This document shows positions 35,963 to 43,914 of a DNA stretch of 56,826 nt, in pieces. Position 1 is the first letter of the stretch, and every line of letters starts with the position of its first letter. Origin of the DNA: Thiomonas sp. FB-6 (GTDB lineage Bacteria > Pseudomonadota > Gammaproteobacteria > Burkholderiales > Burkholderiaceae_C); the NCBI RefSeq assembly GCF_000377645.1, contig NZ_KB898489.1, positions 1 through 56,826 on the forward strand, in the 5' to 3' direction. The notes beneath the pieces are model-generated. The model did not search any database. It was not told the DNA's origin and was given only the letters and a program-made list of their open reading frames with translations. The position numbers and the translations under genes were made by a program.

Positions 35963-35977
35963 GGCAGGCAGCCTGCC
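35963..35977. repeat. 7-1-7 inverted repeat before the response regulator
   Basis: GGCAGGC-A-GCCTGCC is a perfect inverted repeat 22 bp upstream of the regulator start. It could be an operator or an mRNA hairpin; GC-rich DNA makes chance occurrence possible. Confidence 0.3.
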
Positions 35978-36115
35978 CGGGAACCACGGGCCCGGCCAGA
36001 CGCCGGTCCGGGACTCGACATGGTAGCGGGCAAGAGGCTTGCGCCACTGGGCCAGAAACGCGTTCCTGTCGGAGGCCACGGCGCTTCGCCGGATCGATCT
36101 GCTGGGTGTCAGGAT

Positions 36116-37246
36116 TCAAACTGCTGCGCCTGGAGCCCTCATTGGGTGGGCGCTGGCGTTGCGGGGCACTGCCCAGACAAAGCCCGCAAGCTCGTGCGCG
36201 ACCGGCACGCAGACCTTGTTCAGCGTAACGCCGCGCGCGTGCAGCTTGGCGTAGCGCCCGGTTAGTCGCAGCTGCGCCTTCCAAGCGATGGCACGCGTGG
36301 ACTCAGGCAGATCCTCCTGCCTGCGCTGCGCCTGGTAGCCCACCCGGGGTTTGAATCGATAGCACCACACCGCCTCGGTCAGCAGTCTGCGCGCATGCGC
36401 GTTGCCGCTCTTGGTGATCGGCCCGCGGTTGACGCGATCATGGCTGGAGCGCTCGGAAGGCACCAGGCCCAGGTAACCCATGAGCTTGCGCGGGTGGTCG
36501 AAGCGCGCGATGTCGCCGATCTCCGCCACCAGCCCGATCGCGCTGACCGCGTCGATGCCGCGCAACGCGCACAGCGCCTTGACTACGCCCTCGAAGCGCC
36601 AGCCCTGGATGGCCTGCAGCAGCGCCAAGCTCAATCGTTCCACCCTGGCATCGCAGGCCTGTACGACCAAACAATACTCGGTGAAGGCGATCTGGCTGCC
36701 CGGCGCCTCGAAGCTCAAGGTTGCCAGCCAGCGCCCGAAGGTCTTGGTCCACGCCGTCTTGCCCGGATAGCGAATGTCGTGGCGCCGCAGGAATCCTCGC
36801 AACTGAAGCCGCGCCCTCGTTCGCGCCGTGACCGCATCCTCGCGCGCCCTGGACAGCTCCCGAATCGCCTCGTCGGCCGGCTCGGGAATCCAGATGGCCT
36901 TGAGCTCGCCGGCGCGCGACAACTCGGCCAGGCGCAGACAGTCACGCCGATCGGTCTTGACCCGATCCCCGGCGCGCCGCGGAATCAGCGACGGCGCGAT
37001 GATCTCGCACGCGTAACCCAGCCCCCGCAACTTGCGCTGTAGCCCGTAACCCGTCGGGCCGGCCTCGTAGACGATGTGCACATCGACCGGATCGCCCAGC
37101 GGCTGCAGCTTCTTGACCAGGCGGCCGACGTCGTGCGCGATCTCCCCCATCAGTCTCGCCGGCTCCCGCCCCGACAAGGCCCGCGCGATCGCGATCGTCT
37201 CCTTGTGAACGTCCAGCCCCACGTAAACCTTGCTACTCTCGTCCAT
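36116..37246 (-). CDS. IS110-family transposase
   Basis: The start at 37246 has GAGGAG seven bases upstream; a TTG at 37261 is not needed. The 376-residue product has the N-terminal DEDD (RuvC-like) domain (KVYVGLDVHKETIAIA, YEAGPTGYGLQRKL, KTDRRDCLRLAEL) and the C-terminal Transposase_20 domain (LCALRGIDAVSAIGLVAEIGDIARF, then GYLGLVPSERSS). Such recombinases use a bridge RNA encoded in the non-coding flank. Flanks of 130-170 bp on both sides are free of genes. The element ends were not determined because IS110 elements have no clear terminal inverted repeats. Confidence 0.9.
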   Translation of the reverse strand: MDESSKVYVGLDVHKETIAIARALSGREPARLMGEIAHDVGRLVKKLQPLGDPVDVHIVYEAGPTGYGLQRKLRGLGYACEIIAPSLIPRRAGDRVKTDRRDCLRLAELSRAGELKAIWIPEPADEAIRELSRAREDAVTARTRARLQLRGFLRRHDIRYPGKTAWTKTFGRWLATLSFEAPGSQIAFTEYCLVVQACDARVERLSLALLQAIQGWRFEGVVKALCALRGIDAVSAIGLVAEIGDIARFDHPRKLMGYLGLVPSERSSHDRVNRGPITKSGNAHARRLLTEAVWCYRFKPRVGYQAQRRQEDLPESTRAIAWKAQLRLTGRYAKLHARGVTLNKVCVPVAHELAGFVWAVPRNASAHPMRAPGAAV

Positions 37247-37296
37247 GGTCGGTCTCCTCAACAGGTGCTGATGACACGCTCACAGCATGTAGCTCG

Positions 37297-37310
37297 GCAC
37301 GCTTGCGTGC
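37297..37310. repeat. Hairpin in the upstream flank of the IS110 transposase
   Basis: GCACGC-TT-GCGTGC can fold into a six-bp stem with a two-base loop, about 50 bp upstream of the transposase start. It may be part of the element's bridge-RNA region; this is inference. Confidence 0.3.
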
Positions 37311-37395
37311 AACCTACGGAACGGAAGGAGATCGACCCCCGCCGACTTGCCTGTTGGCGACCATGATGACTAGAAAGTGGATCCCCGGGGGCACC

Positions 37396-38160
37396 ATGCA
37401 GGATTCGATTCGACCACTCTGCGCGACTTGCGCTCACCGCCCCTTGTGCCTTCCCTCCGGGCTGCCAGGGGAGGTGGAGAATGCAATGGCCGGCATTCTC
37501 ATCGAGGACCTGTTCGTGCTCAAGGGGGAAATGCTGTCGAAGCAGACGCGCGTGCCAGGCAAGCTCTTCGTCGTGCGCTCGGGGGCCTTCAAGTCGGAGG
37601 CATCCCTGAGCGTCGGCGCACGGCGTGTGCTCGGACTCCATGAAGCCGGTGACTTCATGAGCACGGAGCCCACACTCGGTGGCCTGCCCGACGCCGAGTG
37701 GGTCGCATTGCGGAACAGCGCCATATGCGTCGTCGACCCATGGAAGCTGCAGGCCTTGGCGGCGAATCACCCGGCGTTGGGGTCCTTCATCATGCGCATC
37801 ACGGCCGCTGCGCTGGTTCGAGCCCAGCAGACGTTGTTCGCGCTGGGCAGTCTGCACGCGTCGGGCCGTCTGGCGTGGTTTCTGCTGGATCTCTCGGAGC
37901 GCCGCCGGCGCAGAGGCCTGGATCCGTTTGCCCTATCCCTGCCGCTGACGGGGAAAGACATCGGCAACCATTTGGGTCTTCGTCCCGAGATGGTCAGCCG
38001 AGTATGGGGCGCCATGGTGCGTAGCGGCCTGATCTCGCGCCACGGCCAAGACGTCCAGATTCTCAACCTTGATCGCTTGGCAGCCCTGGCGTCGGGCCGC
38101 GACGCTGGAGCACGCGCGCGAACCGCAGCTGTCGAGCGACCAACGCGCGCGAAGCGTTAG
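37396..38160 (+). CDS. fnr: FNR-type oxygen-sensing transcription regulator
   Basis: The start at 37396 gives 254 residues. Cysteines at 9, 12, 18 and 111 have exactly the spacing of E. coli FNR (20, 23, 29 and 122), so an oxygen-labile [4Fe-4S] cluster is expected. The C-terminal Crp-type HTH (LTGKDIGNHLGLRPEMVSRVW) keeps the Glu and Ser-Arg contacts that read TTGAT half-sites. The upstream frame to 37303 has no conserved sequence. The IS110 element lies just before it and may influence its expression. A plausible target is the nrd operon (site at 24667-24680). The stop overlaps the tail of the convergent broken gene. Confidence 0.92.
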   Translation: MQDSIRPLCATCAHRPLCLPSGLPGEVENAMAGILIEDLFVLKGEMLSKQTRVPGKLFVVRSGAFKSEASLSVGARRVLGLHEAGDFMSTEPTLGGLPDAEWVALRNSAICVVDPWKLQALAANHPALGSFIMRITAAALVRAQQTLFALGSLHASGRLAWFLLDLSERRRRRGLDPFALSLPLTGKDIGNHLGLRPEMVSRVWGAMVRSGLISRHGQDVQILNLDRLAALASGRDAGARARTAAVERPTRAKR

Positions 38161-38405
38161 TCCGGACCGAACTGGCCATTCTCGACACGCTGGAGCGCCA
38201 CCTCGAAGGCATCGATGCGCCGCCTGCCTTCATCCATTGCAGCAGCCGGCATCTCGTCGTAGCTACTCCGCGGGCGGTCACCCGATTCCCGGTAGTCGAT
38301 GGTGTCGATCGGGTAAGACCATGTCTACATGCCTTGTTGGGTCGATCGCACACGCACGTGGATCGTGTGGCCGCCGTACTCGACTCGAATGCAATACTCC
38401 GGCAT
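38157..38405 (-). pseudogene. Small hypothetical protein gene interrupted by one TAG codon
   Basis: This is a second copy of the family seen at 27880-28113. The frame from the ATG at 38405 reads EYGGHTIHVRVRSTQQGM, then TAG (38325-38327), then TWSYPIDTIDYRES and DEGRRRIDAFEVALQ to a TAA at 38157-38159. In the intact relative the corresponding residues are QGQWTWSY, so the stop is at or near the Trp position. No other damage is visible. It could be a fresh pseudogene or depend on amber suppression. Confidence 0.65.
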
Positions 38406-38462
38406 GTATATAAGTCCAAAGTTGGCACGCCGCCTCGACGTTCCTGAACCGCTCGACTCTAC

Positions 38463-39089
38463 TCAACCGCCTTCCACCGCGCCTCCGTTGAACCCGTGGA
38501 AGTGCTGGTAAAGAGCCACGACGATCCCCGCCAGGCCGTCTGCAATGCGCTCATGCTCCTCATGGGTGAGGTGCATCCGCTTGAGTTCCTCCGCGCCTTC
38601 CTCCGTCCCGAAGAGAAATACGGGTCCGAGCAGATCCTTCAGGTCATTGGGAAGCCGCTCGAAGACATCCGTCTGCTGCTGCAAGCCAAAGATGAAGCCG
38701 TAGCACCAATCGTCAATGATCGAGATCCCGCTATGTTCATCTCCCGGCGCGGCATCCCCCACGTTGGGCTCTTGGACATACAGGAGCGGCGCGTAGTCCT
38801 GCGGGTTGCTGGCCAACGTCTGCTCCGTGTCATGCCAATGCTGAGCGATCAAGGAGACAAGTTCCTCAGCTTCACCTTCACTTTCGAATCTGATCTCTCG
38901 ATTTGTGCCGTCTTGATCCAACATGTATGGCAATACGTCACTCAGGTGGGGGCGATCGGGGCCGGCGAGCGCTGCCGCAATGAAGCCGTCGAGAGCTGAG
39001 ATGTCCAGCGCATTCTCTGGAGATGCGTCGCTCATGAGGAGCTCGGCGAGGCGTTCAAGGTCGGCGGCGGGGCCGCTGGCGGTCGTCAT
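38463..39089 (-). CDS. UPF0149 (YgfB/YecA) family protein
   Basis: The start at MTTASGPAADLERLAELL gives 208 residues, usual for the family. Typical features are the N-terminal helix pair (LERLAELLMSD and ALDISALDGFIAAALAGPD), the central W-C-Y-GF motif DDWCYGFIFGLQ, and an acidic C-terminus. UPF0149 proteins are small helical proteins of uncertain function; some carry a SEC-C metal-binding tail, which is absent here. It is a single gene, not coupled to neighbours. Confidence 0.8.
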   Translation of the reverse strand: MTTASGPAADLERLAELLMSDASPENALDISALDGFIAAALAGPDRPHLSDVLPYMLDQDGTNREIRFESEGEAEELVSLIAQHWHDTEQTLASNPQDYAPLLYVQEPNVGDAAPGDEHSGISIIDDWCYGFIFGLQQQTDVFERLPNDLKDLLGPVFLFGTEEGAEELKRMHLTHEEHERIADGLAGIVVALYQHFHGFNGGAVEGG

Positions 39090-39374
39090 GGCGCAAAAGT
39101 ACTGATGCGGCAGTGAGCATGGTTTTTGAGATTGTGGCACGAGTCCGGTTTCGTCTGAATTGAGCCGCTTGGCGCTGGACGCCTGCTTCGCCCACGGGTG
39201 GGTGGATGAAACCAGCCTCGATGAAACTTCATGTCGAGGAGGCTTTCTTCAAGAAGCTCACCATGCGCTCCTCGGCGTCACCACCACCTACTCGCCGGCG
39301 ACATAGGTGAGCGGAGGGCATTTGCGCTTGCGAACCGCCGCACCTAGGCCTCCTCTCGGACGCCATCCGGAGTC

Positions 39375-39803
39375 TCATCCAGACAACGGCGGTGTCCCAT
39401 CGGGGTCCACAATCTCGGTCAGCTCGCCAACTCGGAGATCCTCCCGGTCACGCGACCGCCGGCCGCTTCTCATGTTCGAGACACGGTAGGACTTGCTGAC
39501 CCTGCCGAAGGTGACGTGGACCACGTCGCCGTCGTTCGGTACCGGCTTCGTCGTTGTGAGCCAGAAGGTGCCATTGCCGGACACCCGAACTTTCGCATTG
39601 AGCGGGGTCGGATCGTGCTTGTTGATGTAAACCGAACAGTCCACAGCGCACTCATCGCTGCGATCCGCCTGCAGATCGCGCGCCTCGATCTTCGAGCCTT
39701 GCGACGGTGTACCCCCCACTGATCCTCTCCACCGGACTGCTGTGTCGATTGAACGTGGATCGTTCAATCGGCGTGTGTCACGCTTTCGGAAAGTTTGCGA
39801 CAT
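39375..39803 (-). CDS. Hypothetical protein, 142 residues, doubtful start
   Basis: The frame is open for 142 codons. The C-terminal two-thirds look protein-like: SVYINKHDPTPLNAKVRVS, then FWLTTTKPVPNDGDVVHVTF and SKSYRVSNMRSG. I recognise no family. A polar, beta-rich small domain is suggested by alternating hydrophobic residues. No good ribosome site precedes the ATG at 39803, so the true start may be internal. It lies among broken genes and may itself be partial. Confidence 0.4.
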   Translation of the reverse strand: MSQTFRKRDTRRLNDPRSIDTAVRWRGSVGGTPSQGSKIEARDLQADRSDECAVDCSVYINKHDPTPLNAKVRVSGNGTFWLTTTKPVPNDGDVVHVTFGRVSKSYRVSNMRSGRRSRDREDLRVGELTEIVDPDGTPPLSG

Positions 39804-39941
39804 CTCACGCCAGTTGTCGACCCGGGGACAGAGGCCTCGTCATACTCGGAAGCTATCCTGCTCACCCAGCCCTCAGATCGTGCCGATGGGCAGTGGAAGG
39901 CCCCGCCCGACCTCTCCAGGACAACCGAGGAAACACCGCCC

Positions 39942-40559
39942 ATGACGCTCTACGAGTTCACCCCCAGCAGATCCACGCGCGTGCGGTGGCTCCTCGAGGA
40001 ACTTGGCGTGTAGTTCGACGCGGTGCCTGTAGACCTCATGGCCGGCGAGCACAAGGGCGCCGGGTTCCTCAGCGTTAATCCGGCGGGAAAGGTGCCGGTA
40101 CTCGTTGACGGAGAGCTGGTTCTGACCGAGACGATGGCCATCGTGCTGTACCTGGCGGAGAAGGACGAGCAGCGGAGGTTTCTGCCGACCGATCGTGCGC
40201 AGAGAGCGCAGGTCTATCGCTGGCTTTCCTTCACCATCACCGAACTCGAGCAGCCGCTGTGGCGCATGCGCCGACACACGAAGCTGTACGCAGTCGAACG
40301 ACGGCTTGCGGCCGAGGTCGATCTTGCCCGCGAGGACTTTGCAGCCATGGCTCGCGTTCTGGAATCCCACATGCGTGAACGCCCGTTCGTCGCCGGCCCG
40401 ACCGTCTCGGTCGCCGATTTCGTGTTAGCCTGGACTCTCGACTGGGCCCACGCGAACGCGCTCCTCGAGCACAGCCCGAACCTGCTGGCGTATTTGGAGC
40501 GCATGTATCGCCGCGCGGCCGCGCCCTCGCGAATGCGTATCCCGAGCGCACCCAGTTGA
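39942..40559 (+). pseudogene. Glutathione S-transferase gene with one in-frame TAG
   Basis: The frame begins MTLYEFTPSRSTRVRWLLEELGV, then TAG (40011-40013), then continues FDAVPVDLMAGEHKGAGFLSVNPAGKVPVLVDG and a full alpha-helical GST C-domain to 40559. The N-terminal thioredoxin fold (Ser-Thr-Arg active site region, NPAGKVPVL and ETMAI motifs) and the C-domain (SVADFVLAWTLDWA) are otherwise intact, 205 codons in all. In relatives the residue after LGV is often Glu or Pro, so a GAG to TAG change would explain the stop. A GTG start at 40023 could give only a truncated protein without the glutathione-binding strand. Confidence 0.75.
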
Positions 40560-41100
40560 CCCGTAAGCGGCAAGTGGCTCGCCATGGCGCCGCAGGCATG
40601 CTCATCCATGCCGCGCCCAGTGGGATCCATCACCGAAGGGACGGATCGCGCCCGGCCCAGCAGCATGGTGAGATTTTCCAGGGGAGGGGCATGGACACGC
40701 AGCGGCCTGACCGAAGCACCGCCAACAGGTGATGTTGGATGAACGCTACACCTCAGGACACCTCGAAGAACGCCATCGCCAGTGCGCAATTTTCCTGCGC
40801 AGAACCACGCAGCGATGTCGAACGGTCAAGGCAATTCGACCGCAGGATCACACACTCCCGCGCTCGGCGCGTCGACACGCAGGACGCTGGAAGGCGCGCC
40901 GATGCTGGGTCCGCGGACAGCGCGAGCCAAGCCCCCAGGGAGACGGCCGGTGAAGCTTGCGAGGAAGAGGGGCGCGCACGTGTTTCGCGGATGCTATCAA
41001 CCGCGAAATAGTGTTTTCTGATCAAGCACTTGCGCCGCATCGATCGCTTCGCTACAGACCCTTGCTCAGCGCCGCCGAGCTGGTCATAATGGTCTGACCG
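40560..41100. other. Gap without a supported gene; contains one hairpin
   Basis: Competing short frames (40739-41011, 40782-41021 plus; 40753-41433 minus) have no recognisable domain. TTTCGCGG (40983-40990) and CCGCGAAA (41001-41008) form an eight-bp stem with a ten-base loop, followed by TAGTGTTTT, a weak terminator-like structure. Confidence 0.4.
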
Positions 41101-41241
41101 ATGCCCCTCGCTTTGAACACCCGCACCGCCATGCCTCCCCTGCAAAAGCTCACCATGCGCCCCAAAAGCGGGACCTGGAACCGCACCGTCCGTATCTACG
41201 GACGGCGGGGCGCGTGTGTGCGCGAGATGGCGATGAACTGA
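41101..41241 (+). CDS. Small basic hypothetical protein, 46 residues
   Basis: The ORF reads MPLALNTRTAMPPLQKLTMR, then PKSGTWNRTVRIYGRRGACV and ends REMAMN. It is basic and has no signal peptide. A strong terminator follows at 41261-41297, which supports an expressed unit. The family is not recognised, and initiation could also be at the internal ATG 11 codons in. It is the first possible gene of the accessory cassette. Confidence 0.4.
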   Translation: MPLALNTRTAMPPLQKLTMRPKSGTWNRTVRIYGRRGACVREMAMN

Positions 41242-41260
41242 CAGCCGAATCTCTCCCACC

Positions 41261-41297
41261 CACGAAGCCCCGCCAATCCGCGGGGCTTCGTGCTTTT
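41261..41297 (+). terminator. Rho-independent terminator
   Basis: CACGAAGCCCCGC (41261-41273) and GCGGGGCTTCGTG (41280-41292) form a perfect 13-bp stem with loop CAATCC, followed by CTTTTC. It ends any transcript from the left before the 41337 gene. Confidence 0.85.
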
Positions 41298-41336
41298 CGG
41301 CACCGGGCTCCGCGATCACACCACCAGGAGTCCACG

Positions 41337-41753
41337 ATGGCCGCCCTCGACGATCTGATCCAACGCCATCCACGCATCTTTCGCGGGGAGTTTCCCGCCA
41401 TTGCCTCCTGGCTGCCCGAAGGCTGGGCACCACTGGTCGAGGAACTCTTCGACGCCATCGAGGCCCTGCTCGATGACGGGCAGGCGATGCGCCTGGAGAT
41501 CCGCCAGATCAAGGAGAAGTTCGGCAGCTTGCGCGTGTACACGCAGCTGCACCCCAGTCCAGGGTCGGACGAGCTGTCCGAGGCGGACGTCGCCTTGCAC
41601 CGTCAGGTCATGCGCCTCGTGCAAGCGGCCGAGAAGCGCTCGTCGTTGCTGTGCGACGCCTGCGGAGCGCCGTCCGAGCTGCGCAGCTTTGCCGGCTGGA
41701 TGACCACGCGCTGCGATCGCTGCCTACCACCGCGCGATCCCCGCAGTCCCTGA
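41337..41753 (+). CDS. Hypothetical zinc-ribbon protein of a mobile-DNA family
   Basis: The ATG at 41337 has AGGAG six bases upstream. The 138-residue product has a helical N-terminal half (GWAPLVEELFDAIEALLDD), a signature RQIKEKFGSLRVYTQL and a C-terminal Cys4-type ribbon: LCDACGAPSELRSFAGWMTT, then RCDRC. I recall many unannotated phage and plasmid proteins with the same IKEKFG-LR and C..CG..G..GW..T.C layout, but no function is known to me. It begins the cassette with the AAA+ ATPase, 14 bp downstream. Confidence 0.7.
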   Translation: MAALDDLIQRHPRIFRGEFPAIASWLPEGWAPLVEELFDAIEALLDDGQAMRLEIRQIKEKFGSLRVYTQLHPSPGSDELSEADVALHRQVMRLVQAAEKRSSLLCDACGAPSELRSFAGWMTTRCDRCLPPRDPRSP

Positions 41754-41767
41754 CCCGGGAGACCGTC

Positions 41768-42949
41768 ATGCCGACTGACATTCGACGCCTTCCCCCCGGA
41801 TTCGCCCGAGCCGATTCCGGCCTGGTCGTGCCCGAGCAGGTGCTGCTCCAAGCCAAGGCGGCTGCGCGGGCCGAGGAACCGGAAGAGATGCCGGAGCTCC
41901 GGCCCGCGTACACGTCACCGGCGGTGCGCAGCCGCGCATGGGTCCAGGAAATGCTGGGCCTCGCGCGCCAGCAGAGGCCCCCCCGGGGCCCCACGCTCGA
42001 GCTCTTCACGATGGACGATCTCGAGCGTTGCCTGCGGCGCACCGCGGAAATGTCCGATCGCGAGCAGAAGGAGCGTGACCAACGCATGCTCGAGGCGGCC
42101 ATCCGCGGGGGCCGCTGGCGCCTGGTCGGGTTCGCCCAGCGCACGCTGTCGGCCGTCCTTGCGTTGCAAGAGGAGATGCCGCACCTGGCCAGCGTCGTCG
42201 GCCAGGTGACCAACCGCATTCGCCTGGCGCGTGCGGCAAGGAGGCCCGCGCGGCTGCCGCCCATGCTGCTGGTCGGCCCGCCGGGCGTAGGCAAGAGCCA
42301 TTTCGCGGAGCAGCTGGCCACGGCGCTGGGTGTCAGCGTGCACCGCCTGGCGATGGATGCGGTCCAGACCACGTCCGCGCTGGCCGGCAGCGACTCCCAT
42401 TGGTACAACAGCCGCACGGGCCTGGTCTTCGAAGCCTTGATCCACAGCGGCACAGCCAATCCGATCATCCTTCTGGATGAAGTGGACAAGGTTCGAGAGA
42501 ACTCGTCCTATCACCCGCTGTCGCCGCTGCATACGCTGCTCGAGCCGCTAACCGCCAAGCGATTTGCGGACCGGTGCATCGAGCTTCCGCTCGACGCCAG
42601 CCACATCGTGTGGGTGGCCACCGCCAACGAGGAGTCGGCGCTCGACGCTCCGCTGCGCTCGCGCTTCGCGATCCACCGCATCGGCGCACCGGACGCCGAG
42701 CAGGGGCTGCGGGTGGCCCGGGCCATCGTCGCGCAGGCATTGCGCGAGCTGCGGCTGCGCATCGCTGTGGACGGGGCTGCCCTTGGCCGCATGGCCGGGC
42801 TTGCACCCCGGGCGCAGCGTCAGGCGATCGAGGAGGCCTTCGGGGCGGCGCTGGCCCGCGGGGAGCGCGTCGTCAGGGAAGACGACATTCCACGGCCACC
42901 CGTGGCGCGATCGATGGGCTTTCTCGCGCAACGCGGGAGTGCGCCATGA
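41768..42949 (+). CDS. AAA+ ATPase, Lon-like ATPase domain
   Basis: This 393-residue ATPase starts at ATG 41768. After a charged N-terminal region (about 1-140) comes Walker A GPPGVGKS (170-177), a sensor/pore segment ending DSHWYNSRTGLVFEAL, Walker B ILLDEVDK (Asp237, Glu238), a sensor 1 VWVATANEE and an arginine-finger region LRSRFAIHRI. The ATPase domain resembles Lon, but the Lon substrate-binding N-domain and the Ser-Lys protease domain are absent. It is probably a remodelling ATPase acting on or with its neighbours. It is followed, with only a 36-codon ORF between, by two metallophosphoesterases. Confidence 0.85.
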   Translation: MPTDIRRLPPGFARADSGLVVPEQVLLQAKAAARAEEPEEMPELRPAYTSPAVRSRAWVQEMLGLARQQRPPRGPTLELFTMDDLERCLRRTAEMSDREQKERDQRMLEAAIRGGRWRLVGFAQRTLSAVLALQEEMPHLASVVGQVTNRIRLARAARRPARLPPMLLVGPPGVGKSHFAEQLATALGVSVHRLAMDAVQTTSALAGSDSHWYNSRTGLVFEALIHSGTANPIILLDEVDKVRENSSYHPLSPLHTLLEPLTAKRFADRCIELPLDASHIVWVATANEESALDAPLRSRFAIHRIGAPDAEQGLRVARAIVAQALRELRLRIAVDGAALGRMAGLAPRAQRQAIEEAFGAALARGERVVREDDIPRPPVARSMGFLAQRGSAP

Positions 42950-43056
42950 ACCGAGGAGACCAACGGTGGCCGCCATCGCGGCGCGCTACCAACTTCGGCG
43001 AAGGCGAGCTGCGAGCTGACGCCCGTTTCCCCCATGTTCTTGCGAAGGCCATCTGA
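42946..43056 (+). CDS. Possible 36-codon linker ORF
   Basis: ATG at 42946 overlaps the ATPase stop (ATGA), and the ORF ends two bases before the first phosphoesterase start. It encodes MNRGDQRWPPSRRATNFGEG and a short basic tail. The perfect fit between the two genes suggests translation, at least as a coupling element. No homology is seen. Confidence 0.35.
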   Translation: MNRGDQRWPPSRRATNFGEGELRADARFPHVLAKAI

Positions 43057-43058
43057 CC

Positions 43059-43829
43059 ATGCGAATCCACCTTCTCTCCGACATCCACCTCGACATCGAG
43101 ATCCCCGGCTACGCTTTCGAGCCCAGCGTGCTGGACGCCGACGTCACGATCCTGGCCGGCGACATCCATACGGGAGCGCGCGGCCTGGAGTGGGCGCGAC
43201 GTGTCTTCCCGGGACCGGTCCTGTACGTCCCAGGCAACCATGAGTTCTATGGCGGCCACATCGACTCGACGCTCTCGACGATGCGCGCGGCCAGTTGCGA
43301 GCGCGTGCGCTTCCTGGAAGGCGATGAAGTCGTCCTCGGGGGCGTGCGCTTCCTGGGCGCAACCGCCTGGACGGATTTCACCAGCACGGGCGACCGGGTC
43401 GCTGCCCGGGCCCAGGCGCTGGAGCAGATGAACGACTTCGGGCGCATCCGCGCGGGTGCGCCTATTTACCCGAGGTGGCTACACGTCGACGACGTGGAGA
43501 CCATCAACCAGCATACGAAGGCATGGCTGCGCGCCAGGCTGGCGGAGCCCTTTGCGGGTCCGACCTGCGTCATCACCCACCACGCACCGCTGCCTCCACC
43601 TCCCAAGAGCCGCCTACGCCGTAATGGCTCGGCCCATCATTGGCTCGCGGCGTATGTCAACGACTGGGAGGACCTCATGGGCCCGACGGTGGCCCTCTGG
43701 GTGCATGGCCACACCCATGAGGCCATGGATCGGATCTGCAAGGGCACGCGCGTCGTCTGCAACCCCGTGGGCTATCCCTTCGAGCGCACGGGCTACGCCG
43801 CCGACAAGATCCTCACGCTCGAAGTGTGA
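43059..43829 (+). CDS. Metallophosphoesterase, first of a tandem pair
   Basis: This 256-residue calcineurin-like phosphoesterase has all motifs: SDIHLD (Asp8, His10), LAGDIH (Asp35), YVPGNHEFYGG, THHAPLP and WVHGHTHEAMD. These place two metal ions for phosphomonoester or diester hydrolysis. There is no signal peptide, so it is cytosolic. It lies directly after the AAA+ gene. A paralog follows after 85 bp. Substrate is unknown; relatives include nucleotide phosphodiesterases and predicted DNA-repair-linked enzymes. Confidence 0.88.
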   Translation: MRIHLLSDIHLDIEIPGYAFEPSVLDADVTILAGDIHTGARGLEWARRVFPGPVLYVPGNHEFYGGHIDSTLSTMRAASCERVRFLEGDEVVLGGVRFLGATAWTDFTSTGDRVAARAQALEQMNDFGRIRAGAPIYPRWLHVDDVETINQHTKAWLRARLAEPFAGPTCVITHHAPLPPPPKSRLRRNGSAHHWLAAYVNDWEDLMGPTVALWVHGHTHEAMDRICKGTRVVCNPVGYPFERTGYAADKILTLEV

Positions 43830-43914
43830 CGTGCTGCGCAGCGGATCCGCACAAGGCCCCGCTGCCAACCCTCCGCCTTCGTTCGCCCCCTCATCCTGTT
43901 CAAGAGGACCTCTC

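Noticed and set aside
39214-39244. Hairpin near 39.2 kb as a terminator
   Set aside because: The stem needs a three-base bulge and there is no T-run of normal length.
40753-41433. 226-codon minus ORF across the 41-kb terminator
   Set aside because: It would read through a perfect terminator and the well-supported 41337 gene; no domain.
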